Shown: positions 10,282 to 24,111, numbered from the stretch's first letter. The stretch is DNA of 64,000 nt from Annulohypoxylon bovei var. microspora (GCA_022836615.1 MU405308.1:1-64000); one strand, 5' to 3'. The notes: a model not told the origin generated them from the letters alone. A program made the numbers and translations.

Positions 10282-13268
10282 CAGGATACTCGGGCAAGAT
10301 TGGCGGACGGATGTGTCGAGGTCGTGATTGGGACTCGGTAGAGGCAGTCGAAGGGGAGAAAAGATAAGGTAGAGCACATGTACCGTCCCTAATGTATCAG
10401 AGGTAGACGAGTACCTTAATGTCCTACTAGGTATGTTATGAATTATGATTTACCGTTCGGGACGATTGGGCGGCTGGACGGTTGGACGGTTGGACGCCCA
10501 AGTTTGTTTTGGGGTGATTTGTGTTGCGGTGACAATATATTAGACCTGCAGGTCCAAATATCGAATTAGACGATTTGGTTGGGTGAAATTGAAAGGGATG
10601 CGGGTCGGAAGGTGTCGGAGGGTGTCGGTGCCAATGATTGTTGACATCTGTTGCTAGGACAACGACATCTTAATGGTCAGTCAACAATTAGGTACTAACA
10701 GTAGCATCCAATGACCAACGCTATCACAATTTAGAGCAAAACCTTCAGGTTCCGATTTCTAACTGAGAAATTAAGAGGAAATTCGCTATAGTGCATAGCT
10801 TAAGGTGGGTTGCCATATTCACGATATTAAGGAATGCTTCCATTCCTTATACATACGTACAATAAATCATTTGTCGTTTCATAGCCTGACGTCATTTCTG
10901 ATGCTATAAATTTTTACCTTGGTAGAAAACTCATGTCTGTATCGTATGGTGTCTCACCTTACCAAATACCTATGTAGCTGCATAAGTTGTACCTGCTTGG
11001 GTAGGTATGATATTTAATCGCCAATTTCATACGATGACACTCAATCAAAGGTGTAATAGCCATCTGAGATAAAACTTTCATCGTCATTCATCGTTCTACC
11101 TAGATTAGGTACATAGTAGATAGCTTCTGAAGATTAATCAACAGGGTCGCCGAAGAGGATTATACTCGCAACAACACCAACATTCATCTCCCATTTAAAA
11201 AGCCTGAAAAATGAAGATACCTATTTAGGTATTATAGCGGGAAAAGGTGGGAGCTTATAATGATTCGAAACTTAAAATAATTATTATATTTTTAAAATAA
11301 TTATTATAAATTTCCAATAATTATTATAAATTTCTAATAATTATTACAAATCTATTTAATTGCAATTATTATTAAGGAAAAAATAATCATTCATAAAAAA
11401 ATAATCATTATTCGCTTTTATAGCTGGCAAACTGGAGATACAGCTAAAAGGTGGGTACCCCCAGCTGCCAAACAGTCACGTGACCCAATGCGACAATAAG
11501 GTCAACGATATTTTTGAGCCTTAGACCACACCTATGGCAACACTTACGGCAACACCCACAACACCACTTACAGCACCACTTACAGCACCACCTACAGCAG
11601 CAGCAGCAGCAACAAGGGCACTTAAAAAAAAAAACTTAGACGTTTTTTTTTCGTTTCCTTACCTGCAACAGCACCTGCAACAGCAATAAACCCCATATGC
11701 ACAGCAGCAGCAGCAACATTTAGAGAAAAAAAACTTAGAAGTTTTTTTAATTTTCTTTTACTTTTTACATCTACACATCTATTTATCCATCCATCCATCC
11801 ATTCATCTACACATCCACACATCCACACATCCACACATCCACACAACAACATCGTCAACATCACTGTCGTGCCAAGCTTACTAGATCAGTAGATGCAGTA
11901 GATGCGTAGCAGTAGATGCGTAGCAGTAGATGCGTAGACGTGCAGTAGACCAATAGACGTGCAATAGACCAGTAGACGGGCAGTAGACCAGTAGACCAGT
12001 AGACCAGTAGACCAGTAAATCAGTAAACCAATAAGTCAGTAAATCAGTAGGTGTAAAATAAGGGGGTAGGGGACGAGCCCCCCCCCTCTTATTTATATTA
12101 ATGATTATTTTTCCATTAATGATTATTTTCCATTAATGATTATTTTCTATTAATGATTATTTGCCTGCGAATGATTAGTGAATGAAGGAACGATTAGGAT
12201 AATGCCGGACCATTTTTCGAAAAAATAATGATTATTAGCTCCCTGCCATTCCCGGTACGGTACCTATGTAGGTAGTCAGCCAAGAGGAATATCTTCAGAG
12301 CATGGTTCAAAAAGCACTAAACGACTAGCTAAGTGCCTATAACTTTCTATGGCCCGGTGACAAGAAATCTGACAGCTTTTGTTAAGTTACTGTTGTTCAA
12401 GCATTGCCTAGGTACTGAATATCGAAGTCATGCTAGAGGCGATAGGTTTAGACCTTCGGCTGTAGGAGAAAAAGATGCATTCGCTAGCCAAGCTAGGAAG
12501 TGCCAGCAATAAGTACTAGCAATAAGCTGAAAGCTGTCACGTTCAGGCTTCAGTTAGGTATTATGCAGTAAAAGAACGAACCGCTGTATACGAGACTTGA
12601 GCACCGTCCCACGATACCTAGGTATTCTTAGCGGCTGACTATCTACCTAGGTAGGTAGGTAGCTCTCGTTAACGGTCGACGGCTGTCCAAATAATTTTGT
12701 ATGCCAATTACGCATGTTCCGGGATATTCGCTGATAGCTAGAAACTAGATACTCAGGCGACACCATGCAGAACCCATAGGAGGTTGTGGGTCTAGTCTCG
12801 TGGTCTCTTTCCCGGTATCGTTGATCAATGCACAAGTTTGATGAGATGTGCTACGCATGCTAGCAGAAGTCTACGCAAACATCGACGCTCCGTCGGAAGA
12901 GGTCGAGGGTACAATGGGACTATTATCCATTTGCCGGGTCGTAATTGGACATCGGTGGACCAGAGAAGATGGAGTTTGTGTAACTGAACGAGTTCGTGAA
13001 GGTGGAATCCGAGTAACCCATACCGGATCTTGGGCTACAGGTACAGTCGATGTCCTAGCAGGTATGCAGGGCAATCAGGACTTCAGAAGTTACACGCACT
13101 ATTCGTCAGGGGTAATAAATGCCTAGGTGTACTTACGGACTCAACAGTTCATCGGGTCATCATACATACCTACCTAAGCTAAGGTACCTAGGTAGGTATT
13201 CTTAGCACCGGGAGAATGCGTGGATTTTAGGAGCCAAGTACCTACCTAACTACCTACCTATGTATTCA
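10282..13268. other. 3-kb spacer with composite simple-repeat island
   Basis: This is the divergent upstream side of the 7.5-10.3 kb gene and the 3' side of the adenine deaminase gene. It is AT-rich. Positions 10470-10495 carry GGACGGTTGGACGGTT words. A dense repeat island at about 11270-12240 is listed separately. TACC/GGTA tracts lie near 12640-12662, 13165-13200 and 13240-13262. The open frame at 12848-13126 has no recognisable feature and I do not call it a gene. Confidence 0.65.
11270..12240. repeat. Composite simple-repeat island with inverted AT-rich ends
   Basis: The left end (11270-11420) repeats AATAATTATTA and AATAATCATT; the right end (12097-12233) repeats ATTAATGATTATTTTC, which is the opposite orientation. 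Between them lie (ACAGCACCACTT)-like units at 11570-11600, CAGCAG runs at 11595-11610 and 11700-11715, CCATCCATCCAT near 11785, CCACACATCCACACATC at 11812-11845, and arrays of GTAGATGCGTAGCA then CCAGTAGA from about 11885 to 12050. A G-run/C-run inverted repeat (AAGGGGGTAGGGG ... CCCCCCCCCTCTT) lies at 12058-12096. There is no coding capacity. It could be a decayed non-autonomous element or a hotspot of repeat expansion. Confidence 0.7.
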
Positions 13269-14345
13269 CTATTCCTCGAATTTCCGAGCCCATTCATCGA
13301 CGACATCTTCTATTTCTACCAACAACCGGGCCCTCCTCTCTTCGGCACACCAGCTACCCAATATAGAGCCCTTCGCAATCGCCTCCCAGTCCCTAATGCC
13401 TAGACCAAAGGTTTCTTGAAGAGCACAGTAATTCTCTAGTATGTATCCCCCAAAGTAAGCCGGGTCGTCGCTGTTGATACTAAACCTGATACCGGCATCC
13501 AGCAGCCTCCTCAGCGGAAACGAACCCATCGAAGGGATGCAGTTTAGCTTGACATTCGACAGAGGACACATGGTCAACAGGGTTTCGGAAGAGGCGAGGC
13601 GTGAGACCAACGCGTCGTCCCCGTCCGTAAGAGCGCGGACGCCGTGGTCTATGCGTTGCGCGCCTAACAGATCGAGAGCCTGGGAGACGTAGAGCGGAGG
13701 GCCTTCCTCGCCGGCGTGGCACGTCCTCCGAATGCCTAATTCTTTCGCGGCATCGAAGAGATCCTTCCACATCGGCGGGGGGAACGGGACCTCAGAAGAG
13801 TCTATGCCGACGGCGGCGAGCGTGCCGTCTACGAAGTAGCCTGCGTCTCTCGCCTGCGCAAACGTCTCCGCGGCAGAGGAGAGAGGCAGGTGTCGCAGCA
13901 GGCACATGATCAGCTCTGTGCTCATGCCGAAGTCAGCCTCTGCTCTCGCCTGCGCCCTCTTGAAGCTTCCCACTATCGTCGAGAGCTCGACACCCCGAGC
14001 CGTGTGGGCTTGCGGATCAAAGAAGACCTCGGCATGCCGGACGTTCTGCGACGCGGCCCTAGTAAAGTAGGCGTATGCCAGAGCCTCGAAGTCGGTCCCG
14101 TCTAGCAGGACCGACATGCCGATGTAGTAGTAACCCAAAAAGTCGTCAAGATTCTCGAAGACCTCGTAGCGCCTGCGGAGGGACTCGGCCGAGGCAAAAG
14201 CCGGGTCGGTGGAGACGGGAAGGGTGATGCCGTTCTTGGCCGCCAGCTCAAAGAGGAGTTCCGGTTCGAGGGAACCCTCGAGGTGCATGTGATGTTCAGC
14301 TTTGGGCAAGGCCGCGAGAAACGGGTGTAGCGACGTGTTGCACAT
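13269..14345 (-). CDS. AAH1: Adenine deaminase (Aah1 type)
   Basis: Intronless, 358-aa zinc enzyme of the adenosine/adenine deaminase superfamily. It converts adenine to hypoxanthine and ammonia in cytosolic purine salvage. The N-terminal ALPKAEHHMHLEGS carries the metal-binding HxH pair (residues 19 and 21). CHAGEEGP holds the third zinc histidine (about 210) and the catalytic glutamate (about 213), RIDHG the conserved histidine (about 234), and SINSDDPAYFGG the zinc/catalytic aspartates (about 293-294). YYYIGMSVL, HAEVFFDPQAHTARG, MCPLSNVKL and the SDDPAYFGGYI block follow yeast Aah1 closely, and the length is near its 347 aa, which favours adenine over adenosine as substrate. The ATG at 14345 places the start just before the conserved block; the frame upstream has no other ATG. 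Neighbours give no pathway link. Confidence 0.95.
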   Translation of the reverse strand: MCNTSLHPFLAALPKAEHHMHLEGSLEPELLFELAAKNGITLPVSTDPAFASAESLRRRYEVFENLDDFLGYYYIGMSVLLDGTDFEALAYAYFTRAASQNVRHAEVFFDPQAHTARGVELSTIVGSFKRAQARAEADFGMSTELIMCLLRHLPLSSAAETFAQARDAGYFVDGTLAAVGIDSSEVPFPPPMWKDLFDAAKELGIRRTCHAGEEGPPLYVSQALDLLGAQRIDHGVRALTDGDDALVSRLASSETLLTMCPLSNVKLNCIPSMGSFPLRRLLDAGIRFSINSDDPAYFGGYILENYCALQETFGLGIRDWEAIAKGSILGSWCAEERRARLLVEIEDVVDEWARKFEE

Positions 14346-17300
14346 ATCGGACGGGGGCTCGTATGATCCAAACGAGACGCAACTTTTAACAGATAAATCC
14401 TCTTTCACAAAAACCCCGGGTACCGTGCGAAGCCGTCTATTCGTTAGAACGTAGCAATGTTGATCCCCTGGATTCTTTTTAATTATTCGTAGTTCACAAA
14501 GGAAAAAGAAGAAAGCCCTGAAGAAAATGAAATAAATGAATAAATAAATAAATAAAATTAAAAAAAATAAAAATGAAGAAAAAAAATACTATCCTCAGTA
14601 GCGCACAATCTTAGATACCTACCTAGTACGTGTGTATTATCAATTATTCACCGAAAAGCTAGGTAATCTCTCTTCCCTTGACCGCGAATAGGATTGCACT
14701 TGGACTTATCACCTAACGCTGTTCAAATTGGAAATGGTTTCTCTGCGACACTACGGTCGGCGAGCGCCGCCGAGAACTGTCGGGTACCAGCGGACGTGCT
14801 AACATATTAGCCCTGGAGGGCACACGATAATACCTCCGGGCTATATCTTAGCGGCGGTCGCCATGATACCTAGGTAGGTATGCTTGCGTAAAAGTTACCG
14901 ACACATCTAGACGTACTGACACTTGCCGAAACAGCTTATGCCGAAGGGTTGATTGTTTGAAAGAGTTCTCGATTCGTCAATCAGAGGTGGCCAAGCCAAG
15001 GGGAAGCTGGAGGGGCGAGACGCCGTCGGGAACTTGGCTGACCGACGACGGTTGTTCGAAAAGAAAGAGTCAGCAAGAAAAGACCTGATTCGGCTCCGTC
15101 CCGATGGAAAAGAAGAAGGGTTGAAAGTGGAGAAGGAGATATAAATAACTACTTCTACTACGTTCAATGTCGTCGATCAGGACGAGGTAAAACTGGACCC
15201 TGGTAACATGGCTGGCTGGGCTGGCTGGGGACCTCAGTCCGGAAGCCTGGGAGTCTGGGACGGTAGAAGATTGGGAAGATCGCAGATGACAGGCAGAAGA
15301 TCAGCGGTTTACCGTCCGCCTGCGATAACAGCGCGCGCATGCTATGTATGTACATACATACGACTGTACGATGCTGCCACACTCGCCTTTTAAAACTTGG
15401 ATCTCGCCTGCGATCCCCAGGATAGCCCCCCGGCCTGATAACGGTTTATTTGCTACATAGCAGCAGCAATTCGTTCGGTTGCGCTGCAAGGGGAACGTCG
15501 ACTATTGGACTTCTCGTCAGGGACTGCTTTACTAGGGATCCCGAACCGCATCTGCATCCGTACCTCATACCTGTCTGGTAGTCGTACCGTACGCATTGCG
15601 AAGTCCCGCCCCCGTTCGAAGCTGGGAGGTTTTCGGAGAACATCCCCGGTCCTAAGACTTGTGCTGCTTGCCTTGTAGTCTAGCAGTCTTGCAGTCTTGT
15701 AACAAAGACCAAGCCAATTACGGTAGGTTATACACTTCTCCAAATAGGTCACCGATTACCTACATGGCACCGTGCGGTCAGGGGCGGGAGTAAGCGAAAA
15801 AAAGAAAAGAAGAGAAGAAGAAAAATACGCGGCGCCGCAGATTCTCAGCTCTCGCTGCTGTCTCGCTGCTCTCATAACCTTAACCGATCTGGAAACTTGC
15901 CCATTCGACGAATCGACGAGACGGCAAAGTCTCGTCGCATTTAGGTTTATTGGAGTTTCTTTTCTTGCGTGCATACTATCACCGATACTCAACAGAGTAA
16001 TCCGTTTTCGCTACTTTGCTACAGGGGATACGAAGAACATCGCTCCCCATTAAAAAATTGCACAAATTTCGAGAAAACAGCTTTTACATATGTAGCTGCA
16101 TAGTAGCCTCAACAGCGGTGAGCCTTTCGTCTTCCCTTTGGTCGAACCCACTCTTATGTGTGTTATGTGTTATGTGTCCCGTGTGTCCTGTGTGTTGCGT
16201 TGCGAGTGCTCTGTTTGATAGGCGGGAAGGATTCTTGTGCGAACGCTTTACATACGGATCCGTAGAGATCGACTGCAAAGGACTTTTATCTTTTAGGCCA
16301 CGTTTCTGGTCATCCGAATCGGAGTTTATCAGCTACCCTCCACGGCGGCCTTGTATCTCGAATGTTAGAGAAACCTCGTGGCATGCCTGCGCCGCCTGCC
16401 CACCTACCCACCTACATGATGATCCTGACCCCCGGGCGGAATCCTGGCGCACGTGCGCTCGTCAGCCGCAACGGACGCAAAAAGTACCTAGCCGAGCTAG
16501 TGGTAGAAAAAGAGACGCTGTAATACCTATCTCTCGCCATTCAGGTTCTGCAACTTTGGTTTCCCTCTCGACCCCCGTAGCTGCAGGCGCTTGCGGGTCT
16601 CTCAATTTTATTTCTCACCCGCTACAAGCAGGCCGTAGTTCTTGTAGTTCTTGTAGGCCTGTAGCTAGGCTGCTAAGCTGCTAGGCTGCTAAGCTGCTAG
16701 GCTGCTAGGCCGTCACAAACCGGGGAGGGTCTCCTCTCGGGCAGAGGAGAGGAGGAGGGCGGGCAGGTAGAGAGGCAGGAAATCGCATGTCGTTAGATCG
16801 TTGGTCGTCGCGATGGTGATACAAGTTCGTTCGTTTCACCGCATGTCTTGTCTAAGCCTGTGCTACTCCTATCTCCGAGACCATATGCTGTCTTGCGAAC
16901 GGCCTTGGTATCACGTCAACGCATGCAATTGCGAGAGCATCTCTAGCTCGGTTGCGTACAGCGCCAATTGGTCGGTGGGCTAATATCCACTTTTGAGGCG
17001 TTCTTCAGTTATCCCAGCGTAAATAATTTCTTTTTCTCTTCTTCCTTTTCTCTAAGAGCCATGCCGGTGCGGGGGTGAATCATTCGAAGTGCCGCGGTGG
17101 TATTTGATTCTCTTGGCTTCAGAGCGTTCTCTTTCTCTCTTCCTTTCCCAATCTTCCGTCTATCTCGGGGCTCCCTCTTCTTTGCGAAGGTCATCCCGCC
17201 CCCGATAACATACATGGTATCGCGTATAGTATAGTACGCGAACGCCCTTTCTCTCTACGTAGTAGGAGGGGGACGACGCCCCTCCGTCGAGATATCTTGA

Positions 17301-18253
17301 ACGATGCTTGCGTGCTAGGCTAGTGTATTAAACTTGTAATGCGTTACACGGACGGCATGGGATGCTACTTCAAGAAACGTCCAGAGGACGGATTCTTGAC
17401 CCCCGCCCACGGGCGCTCCACACCCTGTAGGAGCGCAGCGGCAGGGTACGACGAATCAGGGTAGCGGCAACGAGCAGAGAGAACCCACCGGGGGATAGAA
17501 GTCACACGTACGGATTATTGTACATACATACCTACCTACCTACCTAGGTACCTGCGCATGTAGGATGGTCCAGTAGGCGACCAAGGAGACGCGTCCGCCC
17601 ACGGCTTATCGCTACAGCATTCGCAACCCCTCGAATCTCCCGCGGGAGCCCTAATAGTCGAAAGAGGCAACGTCCGTGTTTCGAGTGAGTGCGGAGCCGA
17701 TCTCGTCGTGGATGCGTCCCGTGGGTTCGGCAATCGGCCGCTACCTAACTGGCAACACGGCCCTCTTAGCTCCATCGGGTAAGTTTCTCCATGTGTTCCT
17801 ACACCTATCGTCATGCGGCTTCGGTGCCACATGCCTTGGCCATGCGTGGTTGGAGGAAGTGCCGATATGAACGACGGCAGCCTCCATCGCTGGGAATATG
17901 CGTACTGTATGTAGGTAGGTATGTACGTCTAGCAAGGCGGGAAACGGTGTTCGTGAAACCCTCAATCGTTCGACGCCCGTTCACGTGCCTATCTAGCATA
18001 GGCGCCTGGAGCTTCTACCACCTGTCCCAAAACACTCCGCGCCTCGTGATGTTGTATAGCCTGCCGGGAATCTGCTATACCGACAACTTCTGATCACCTA
18101 CTCCGTAATTGGGCGACCAGCCTGGTCGCTGTTCGCTGACCGTCGCCGACGAGCACGGATTGGGAACGCTGGTGGCGTGTTCTTCCGCGTGGGGAGAGTG
18201 CCGACTAATCCACCCTGGGGAAGACAAACGTCGAGAGGCATGTATGTACATGC

Positions 18254-18362
18254 CTGCCTGTCTACCTACCTACCTACAACCTACCTACAACCTGCCTACA
18301 ACCTACCTACATATCTAGGTACCTACATATCTATCTACCTAGGTAAGTAGATAGGTACAAGG
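18254..18362. repeat. TACC/GGTA tract with orientation switches
   Basis: CTACCTACCTACAACC units turn to GGTA orientation at CTAGGTACC, back to TACC, and again at CCTAGGTAAG, giving a self-complementary tract. Confidence 0.9.
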
Positions 18363-20258
18363 TATGAGCTATACTAGAAATTCACCCTTCGATCTCTCCG
18401 ATGGGCTACATAGACCACCAGTCTCGCGGCAACGGCGACCGTCTCACAATACTTGCATCTTTCGTATATGACATCCTAGCCGGGCAACCGGATTGCGGGC
18501 CAAGACTTGAAATGGGGGAGGACAACGGCTCGCTGCGGTATCGTGGCTTTCGACCCTCTCGGTTCTCTACTCGAAATCCCTGTCTTGTTTGCTTGGCCGC
18601 TTGTTAGACAATGGCCAAGCACCATATCTAATCTCGCGCGGTCCATACATACGTAAATTCAGATCGCCTCGGCGCAGCTACCGCGATGCTTGCCGGCGGC
18701 CGTCCTGCAGGGCGGTTGCGCTGCGGACCCGGAAGGTGGGAGCAACCCAGACGGAGATTGAGGGCGTGGGCGGATGCAGAGATAATGCAAACGACCGTCC
18801 GTAAATACCTGATTTTCCTCCCCTCCTATTCTCTTCTAGCTAGATACGTCCGACGAAGAGGCCTAATCTTGACGGGTCCACGGTTCTAATATCCAGCTTT
18901 TCGGTTCCCGGCATAGTGAAACCGGGGAGAAGCTCACGTATGACCGCGGTGAAACGGAACCAGCCATGGACTGTCACGATTTACGATTTGCGGCGGGCGG
19001 CAATAATAATCCCCAAGATCCTGGAAGCTCTAACGAGAGTCGGCTCCGGTCGATTCTTGGGAGGGATCAACTACCCTACCTACCTACCTGCCTTGTCTGT
19101 ATCTAGCCTTGTATCTAGCTCTGCATCTAGCTCCGTAATAAGATCATCTTGACTTAAGAAGCATTCGAAATAAGCAGTCAGCACTAGCACGAGCTCCGTA
19201 GCTAGGAAGGTAGATTTGTGTTAAAGCCATCTGTGATAATTATTATCACAGATGTGTCAAGAAGAATCAAGAAGACCCTTAACTTCTTGTGTGGACCGAC
19301 GCGCGTCCAAGAAGCCAATGCTCGAGACGTCCGGAGGAAGCCGAATAGCGATTGACGCGCCAGCCGCACGCGATCCCAGGAATGGGGGACGCTAGATATT
19401 AGTTCGCCTGCGAGATTTACCACGCTTGCACGCTTAAGTACGCCGGATGCCATTCGAATTTAGCCTAGTATAATAGCGTCGTCGTCTCGAGAAGGAGGGG
19501 GATCTGTCTAAAGGATCTGTCTAAGGGATCTAGAGATTAGATACATGCCTGTCTGCCTACGTAGGTCCTAGGTACATACCTACCTACCTACCACGTAGGT
19601 ATGTACTTTTCCAGATATAGAGTAGGTGGCTAGCAAGCAGCAGCCGAGTCTGCGGGTGCGACTTTGATCTGGGGCACGATGACGAGCGGGCTGGGAAGTG
19701 CTGTGTGAGACTAAACCTCAAATCTGGATAGTGTCGTTCTAGACTCAAACAGTAGCCTCCTTGCGACGTTCGTCATTCATCATCTACATCTATAACTCTT
19801 GTCCAATTTCCGACGAATCTTTTCTAATTGTCGGGACTCAAAAGTTTGCTAGGAAATACCTAGTACCTAGTAAAGATTAAGCTTACGTAACTCGAGAGGT
19901 CCAAATACCCCTACCTAGTGAGACATCCCATGCAAGTTGTAAGCATATCCTTTCCTATTTAAACGCCGTAGCAGATAAATTAAAAGTGAGCGCCTTGTTT
20001 GAAAAGGTGAGGTCCGAGGAATATTTCTAGAAGGATAAGATGGCTGAGTGATCAGCAACGGTTTTATTACCTAGCAGCCCAGGTATAACGTCTTACATGA
20101 TGTTGAACGGTTATCCGGTCGGATGTCTTCCGCGCCTAGACTGATCCTAGTTACTATATTTACTATATATCGATTTTTATAAAACGGTAAGTGTTTACAT
20201 AAACCCGCACCTATGTATTTACATGGAACAACATACATAAGAGGTTATTTTTACGATA

Positions 20259-20400
20259 CATACCTACCTAGGTAGGTATCTATTAAATATTCCTTAGGTA
20301 TACTATCCTAGTATTTACTTAAGTAGGTAAGTAGGTAAGTAGGTAGGTAGGTAGGTAGGTAGGTACCTATGTAAGTAGGTATGTACCTATGTAAGTAACT
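20259..20400. repeat. TACC/GGTA tract with orientation switches
   Basis: It begins TACCTACCTAGGTAGGTA, passes through an AT-rich gap, and continues as a long GGTA/AGTA run that flips at GGTACC. It is one of the longest tracts in the window. Confidence 0.9.
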
Positions 20401-21087
20401 AAAGTGTTATATATTTGCCTTTAACGTTGAATCTCTTTTTCGCTATAATAATGAATTTTGTTTTGTTTTGAAGCTACTTATAATTCCACGTACGTGCATT
20501 AATATACTTATTTTGTATCAAGTACCTATACCAAAAGCCTCTATTGCATGGGTTTGGCTTTCCCGCGACTAATAACTCAGTGCGGCGCAAGGATGAAACC
20601 AGCGACCCCAGAAGTCACAAGCTGCCGAAAGGAAGCCAAGATATTGTATCCGTCCTGTCTTCTTCCCAATGGATAACCTGTGACTAGAGTCTGGGAATCC
20701 TCCTTAATATGTCGACACCGCCGTACCTCGAAGTATTCTCCTGAGTAAGGTAGGTCGCATTCATACCAATGATATGTGAGCATCTTCACCCTCTAAATAC
20801 TACCACGGCACTCTCCGCACTGTACATACCGGAATCCAACTCGGGCGTCCAGAGTGAGCTGTCTGGTATTTAGGATTCGGGAATTGATGAGACGAATGTC
20901 ACTTGATCCTTGTGCTATGGCATCGAGAACCAAAAGGTCTTTAAATCCCCTGACGATCTCGATATTTGATATGCAGCTATCTATCGATTCTCCTTTAACT
21001 TTAGCCTTGATTAGCAACATGACTATCACCTGGCGTGACCCGGCCAATGTCGGCGAAGGTTAATCAACCGAAAGCAAATTACCTCCT

Positions 21088-21189
21088 ACATACCTACCTA
21101 GTTACCTACCTACCTATACCTACCTATACCTACCTATACCTACCCATATGCCTATACCTGCATACCTACCTACCTAGTTACCTAGTATG
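21088..21189. repeat. TACC tract, mostly one orientation
   Basis: Reiterated TACCTACCTA and TACCTATACC units with few switches; TACCCATATGCC variants mark the middle. Confidence 0.9.
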
Positions 21190-24111
21190 TAAGTAAGTCT
21201 TCACGATTCGACAAGCAGTTAATACTTTTCTAAGATTCTTGTCCAAAGATATGTTCTACCGGTATGTACATTGTATTGGTGTTTTTAGCATTATTGTTTC
21301 TAACCGCAGGCTGGCAAGGAAACGTGGGATAAGTGTCTAGATCTTCGTGATCTGGTTAATACCTAGACTTATAATCGTACTTATTATATGATTGCTGAGA
21401 TCCTCCACAAGTTTTGCACCTTGATACCACTTTGTACCCCTGCCCCATGTTTACCTCGATAACTTGCTGCTACCCATCCGCGTGGCCTTTAGCCATCGGT
21501 CGTTCCTCCATCTGACCCTTGCTCGAAACGGATTTCGGTGAAGCTATTATGGATCTCTTGTTTCCCAGCGTATGGAGCTGCGATTGAATTTCCGAATGCT
21601 TGCCTGCGTGGTCCGTAGCGAGATGAGCTGACCCTTCCAGGCGGTTTCTAGTTTTTAGCTATTACCTAGGTAACTCGATTGTAAGGTTACATATTATCTT
21701 GTTACGATAGGTGCTTGGCTTTGTTAATAGTAACCCCACGGCTTTTGCGAAGGAAGATTCCCAAGACAGTGCCTTTCCCTACGAACATCAAATATCAATA
21801 GCGGCAGATGAAGATGTGATTAGCGGTGGCACTATCTGTCACGGTTCGGCCGAGGTTTTGTCTCGATTTCATGTCGAAGCTCGCTACATACCTAGGTAGG
21901 TAGGCGTCTTCGCCGTTCGTGATGTTTGACGTGATTAACCATACCGCTCCGGCTGGGGTAGTACCCGAGATTGGCTTTCAATGGGTATTCGACATCCTCC
22001 AGATCTGTAGATATCCTCCTACATTACGACGCAGCCAGCTATAAAGTATATATATCCTCGGGGTATCATGTGGTCGGGCGGCACGGTTCTCAGCTAGGAA
22101 ACCTGGTAGACAGGACAGCGCGAAACCAGAGAGGTGCAGCATCGACTCGGCAATGCGCTTCGCAGAGCTGAAGTCTATTCGTCTACCTGCCACTCGCACG
22201 GCATCGTGTCTGTGGTCGAGAATTCGTCAGGCGTCGACCTCCCATGCGGCCGTGACAAACAACGAAATATTATGTGCTGTCGTAGAAGACGGTATGGAGG
22301 TACGGCGCACTATTGGACCTCTTCGTCAGCTACTAGATACATGCTACGTACATACTTGCTTGGTAGGTAGGTACTGTGTATGCAGAGACGAATTCGCCAG
22401 GACGGAAAACTCCATCGTCCCCCTTGTCTTTTCGGAATCGTCCCTCAATCGCGCGGACAGGGGCACCCCCAAGAGCTAACAGACCGTTATGCAGGCTACG
22501 TATTGTAGTGTGATCTCTTTGCGGCACCTTGCATGTTCCCCATGCTCCTCTCGACCCCGGCCAGATACATAGATTACTACAGTCGAGTCCCTTGGACCTT
22601 TTCCCTTGCGAGGTGCTAGGGCTATCACCAGGACAGAACGTGCCTTGAAAATGATCAGATCGTCCCGGGATCACTAACTCGTTTGAGAAAGATTGAGGGG
22701 CAGAAGTTAGCGACCAGACGATTCTTTTTTAGGCCGGGCTGGGACCGCCAGAGAACGCCACAGGTCTGGGACGAGTTGCCACGAGCTCCGCGACACGGCC
22801 ACGGCCCTACCGCCGCCCGCCAGGTCAGGTCAGGTCAGGTCAGGTCTTCCGAATGATCAGAGAACACATGCGACGGATGGAAACAAGCGTTATCCAAGGC
22901 GAGGCGTCGGAATCGGCAGCACCCAACGTCTGGGTGCCAATGCCTCGGAGTTTATTAGTCTTAGCTCGACCAAGCGATCAGGTTACATCGGCATGAGGAC
23001 GGAGAGCACTCGATCTTTGGTACGTTTCAAGCTAGCTGTCCTTAGTGATCATATGTATTTTTACCCTGTCGCGAGCCGTCGTCCGCCGGTGGGACGCTCC
23101 TCTTTTCATATGCCAGGTTTTATTAAATAAAAAAAATAGCGATCGGGTCATAGGCTCACAGACGATTGCCCACATCGTCTGGTCCTAGCCATGCCTGTCA
23201 GAAGCTACTAAAACGACGGACCGGCCACTGCCGCCTGCCAGGGAAGAATCCCCCCTACAAGTAGCATACCTACCTAAGTACCTAGGCTGCTATGTAGGCC
23301 CTGGCTAGCTAGGCAAGTAGCATACTAGGTATTATTATCATTATTATTACCTTGCACCACTTCTCTCCCTCTCGCGCTTTAGCGTGTCGCTAGGCGGAAT
23401 AGCTGAACGACCGGGGGTCAGGCCGCCGCGAATGACAGTCGAAATATAGTAATGGTGAAAGCGACTCAGCCTGGAGAAGGGCCGCGAGAAGACGGCGGGG
23501 GAAATAATAATAATAACGAGGATAATAATAATAATAATAATAAGAGAGGAACAGAGAGGAAAGGTTTCTACGCTACTTCCTGGGTTCCGAATGCACATCA
23601 TGCACCCGAACGGGCCTGGTCGACCTGGCACAACCGAGAGGAATGCCGACTCGCCAGCTAGCCAGCCAGTCCTACCTAAGACGTCCTGCACTAAACAAAT
23701 GCGCAGCTACTATGTACGTCCTAGGTACGGTACAGCTTTCCAGTGTGGAGGTTGCATAGCCTAGGATTCTTACATGGCCAGGGCAGGCCAGCCGAACCGA
23801 CATCAGGATGCTTAGTAGTAGGGGAGCAGCGTCGCATGAATGTACTCGGGAAACCTACGAGTTCATATTTAGAATCAACCCGGGGAAGGGTAGACCTGAC
23901 AGACCATTGGACCTCCGCGTAACCAAATAAGAACGTCTTCCCTGCCAGTCGCATCGCCCGGGCTCAGAGAGCTACGGTACATGCGCTGGGAGGCCGGGTA
24001 GATAGTAGATACTATTACTAGGTAGGTAGTCGAAGATAGGTATTGTACAATACAGCAGGGCAGAGCAGAGCACACCTAGCAGATGCCAGAGAGAAAGCCA
24101 CGGCATACATA

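Noticed and set aside
12848..13126. Open frame of 92 codons before the adenine deaminase gene
   Set aside because: No motif, no homology I recognise, and the opposite strand is equally open; most likely chance.
16016..16684. Open frame of about 220 codons in the first desert
   Set aside because: It has Cys/Ser/Arg-rich random-like composition, includes TGTGTTATGTGT-type simple sequence, has no motif and no fungal start context.
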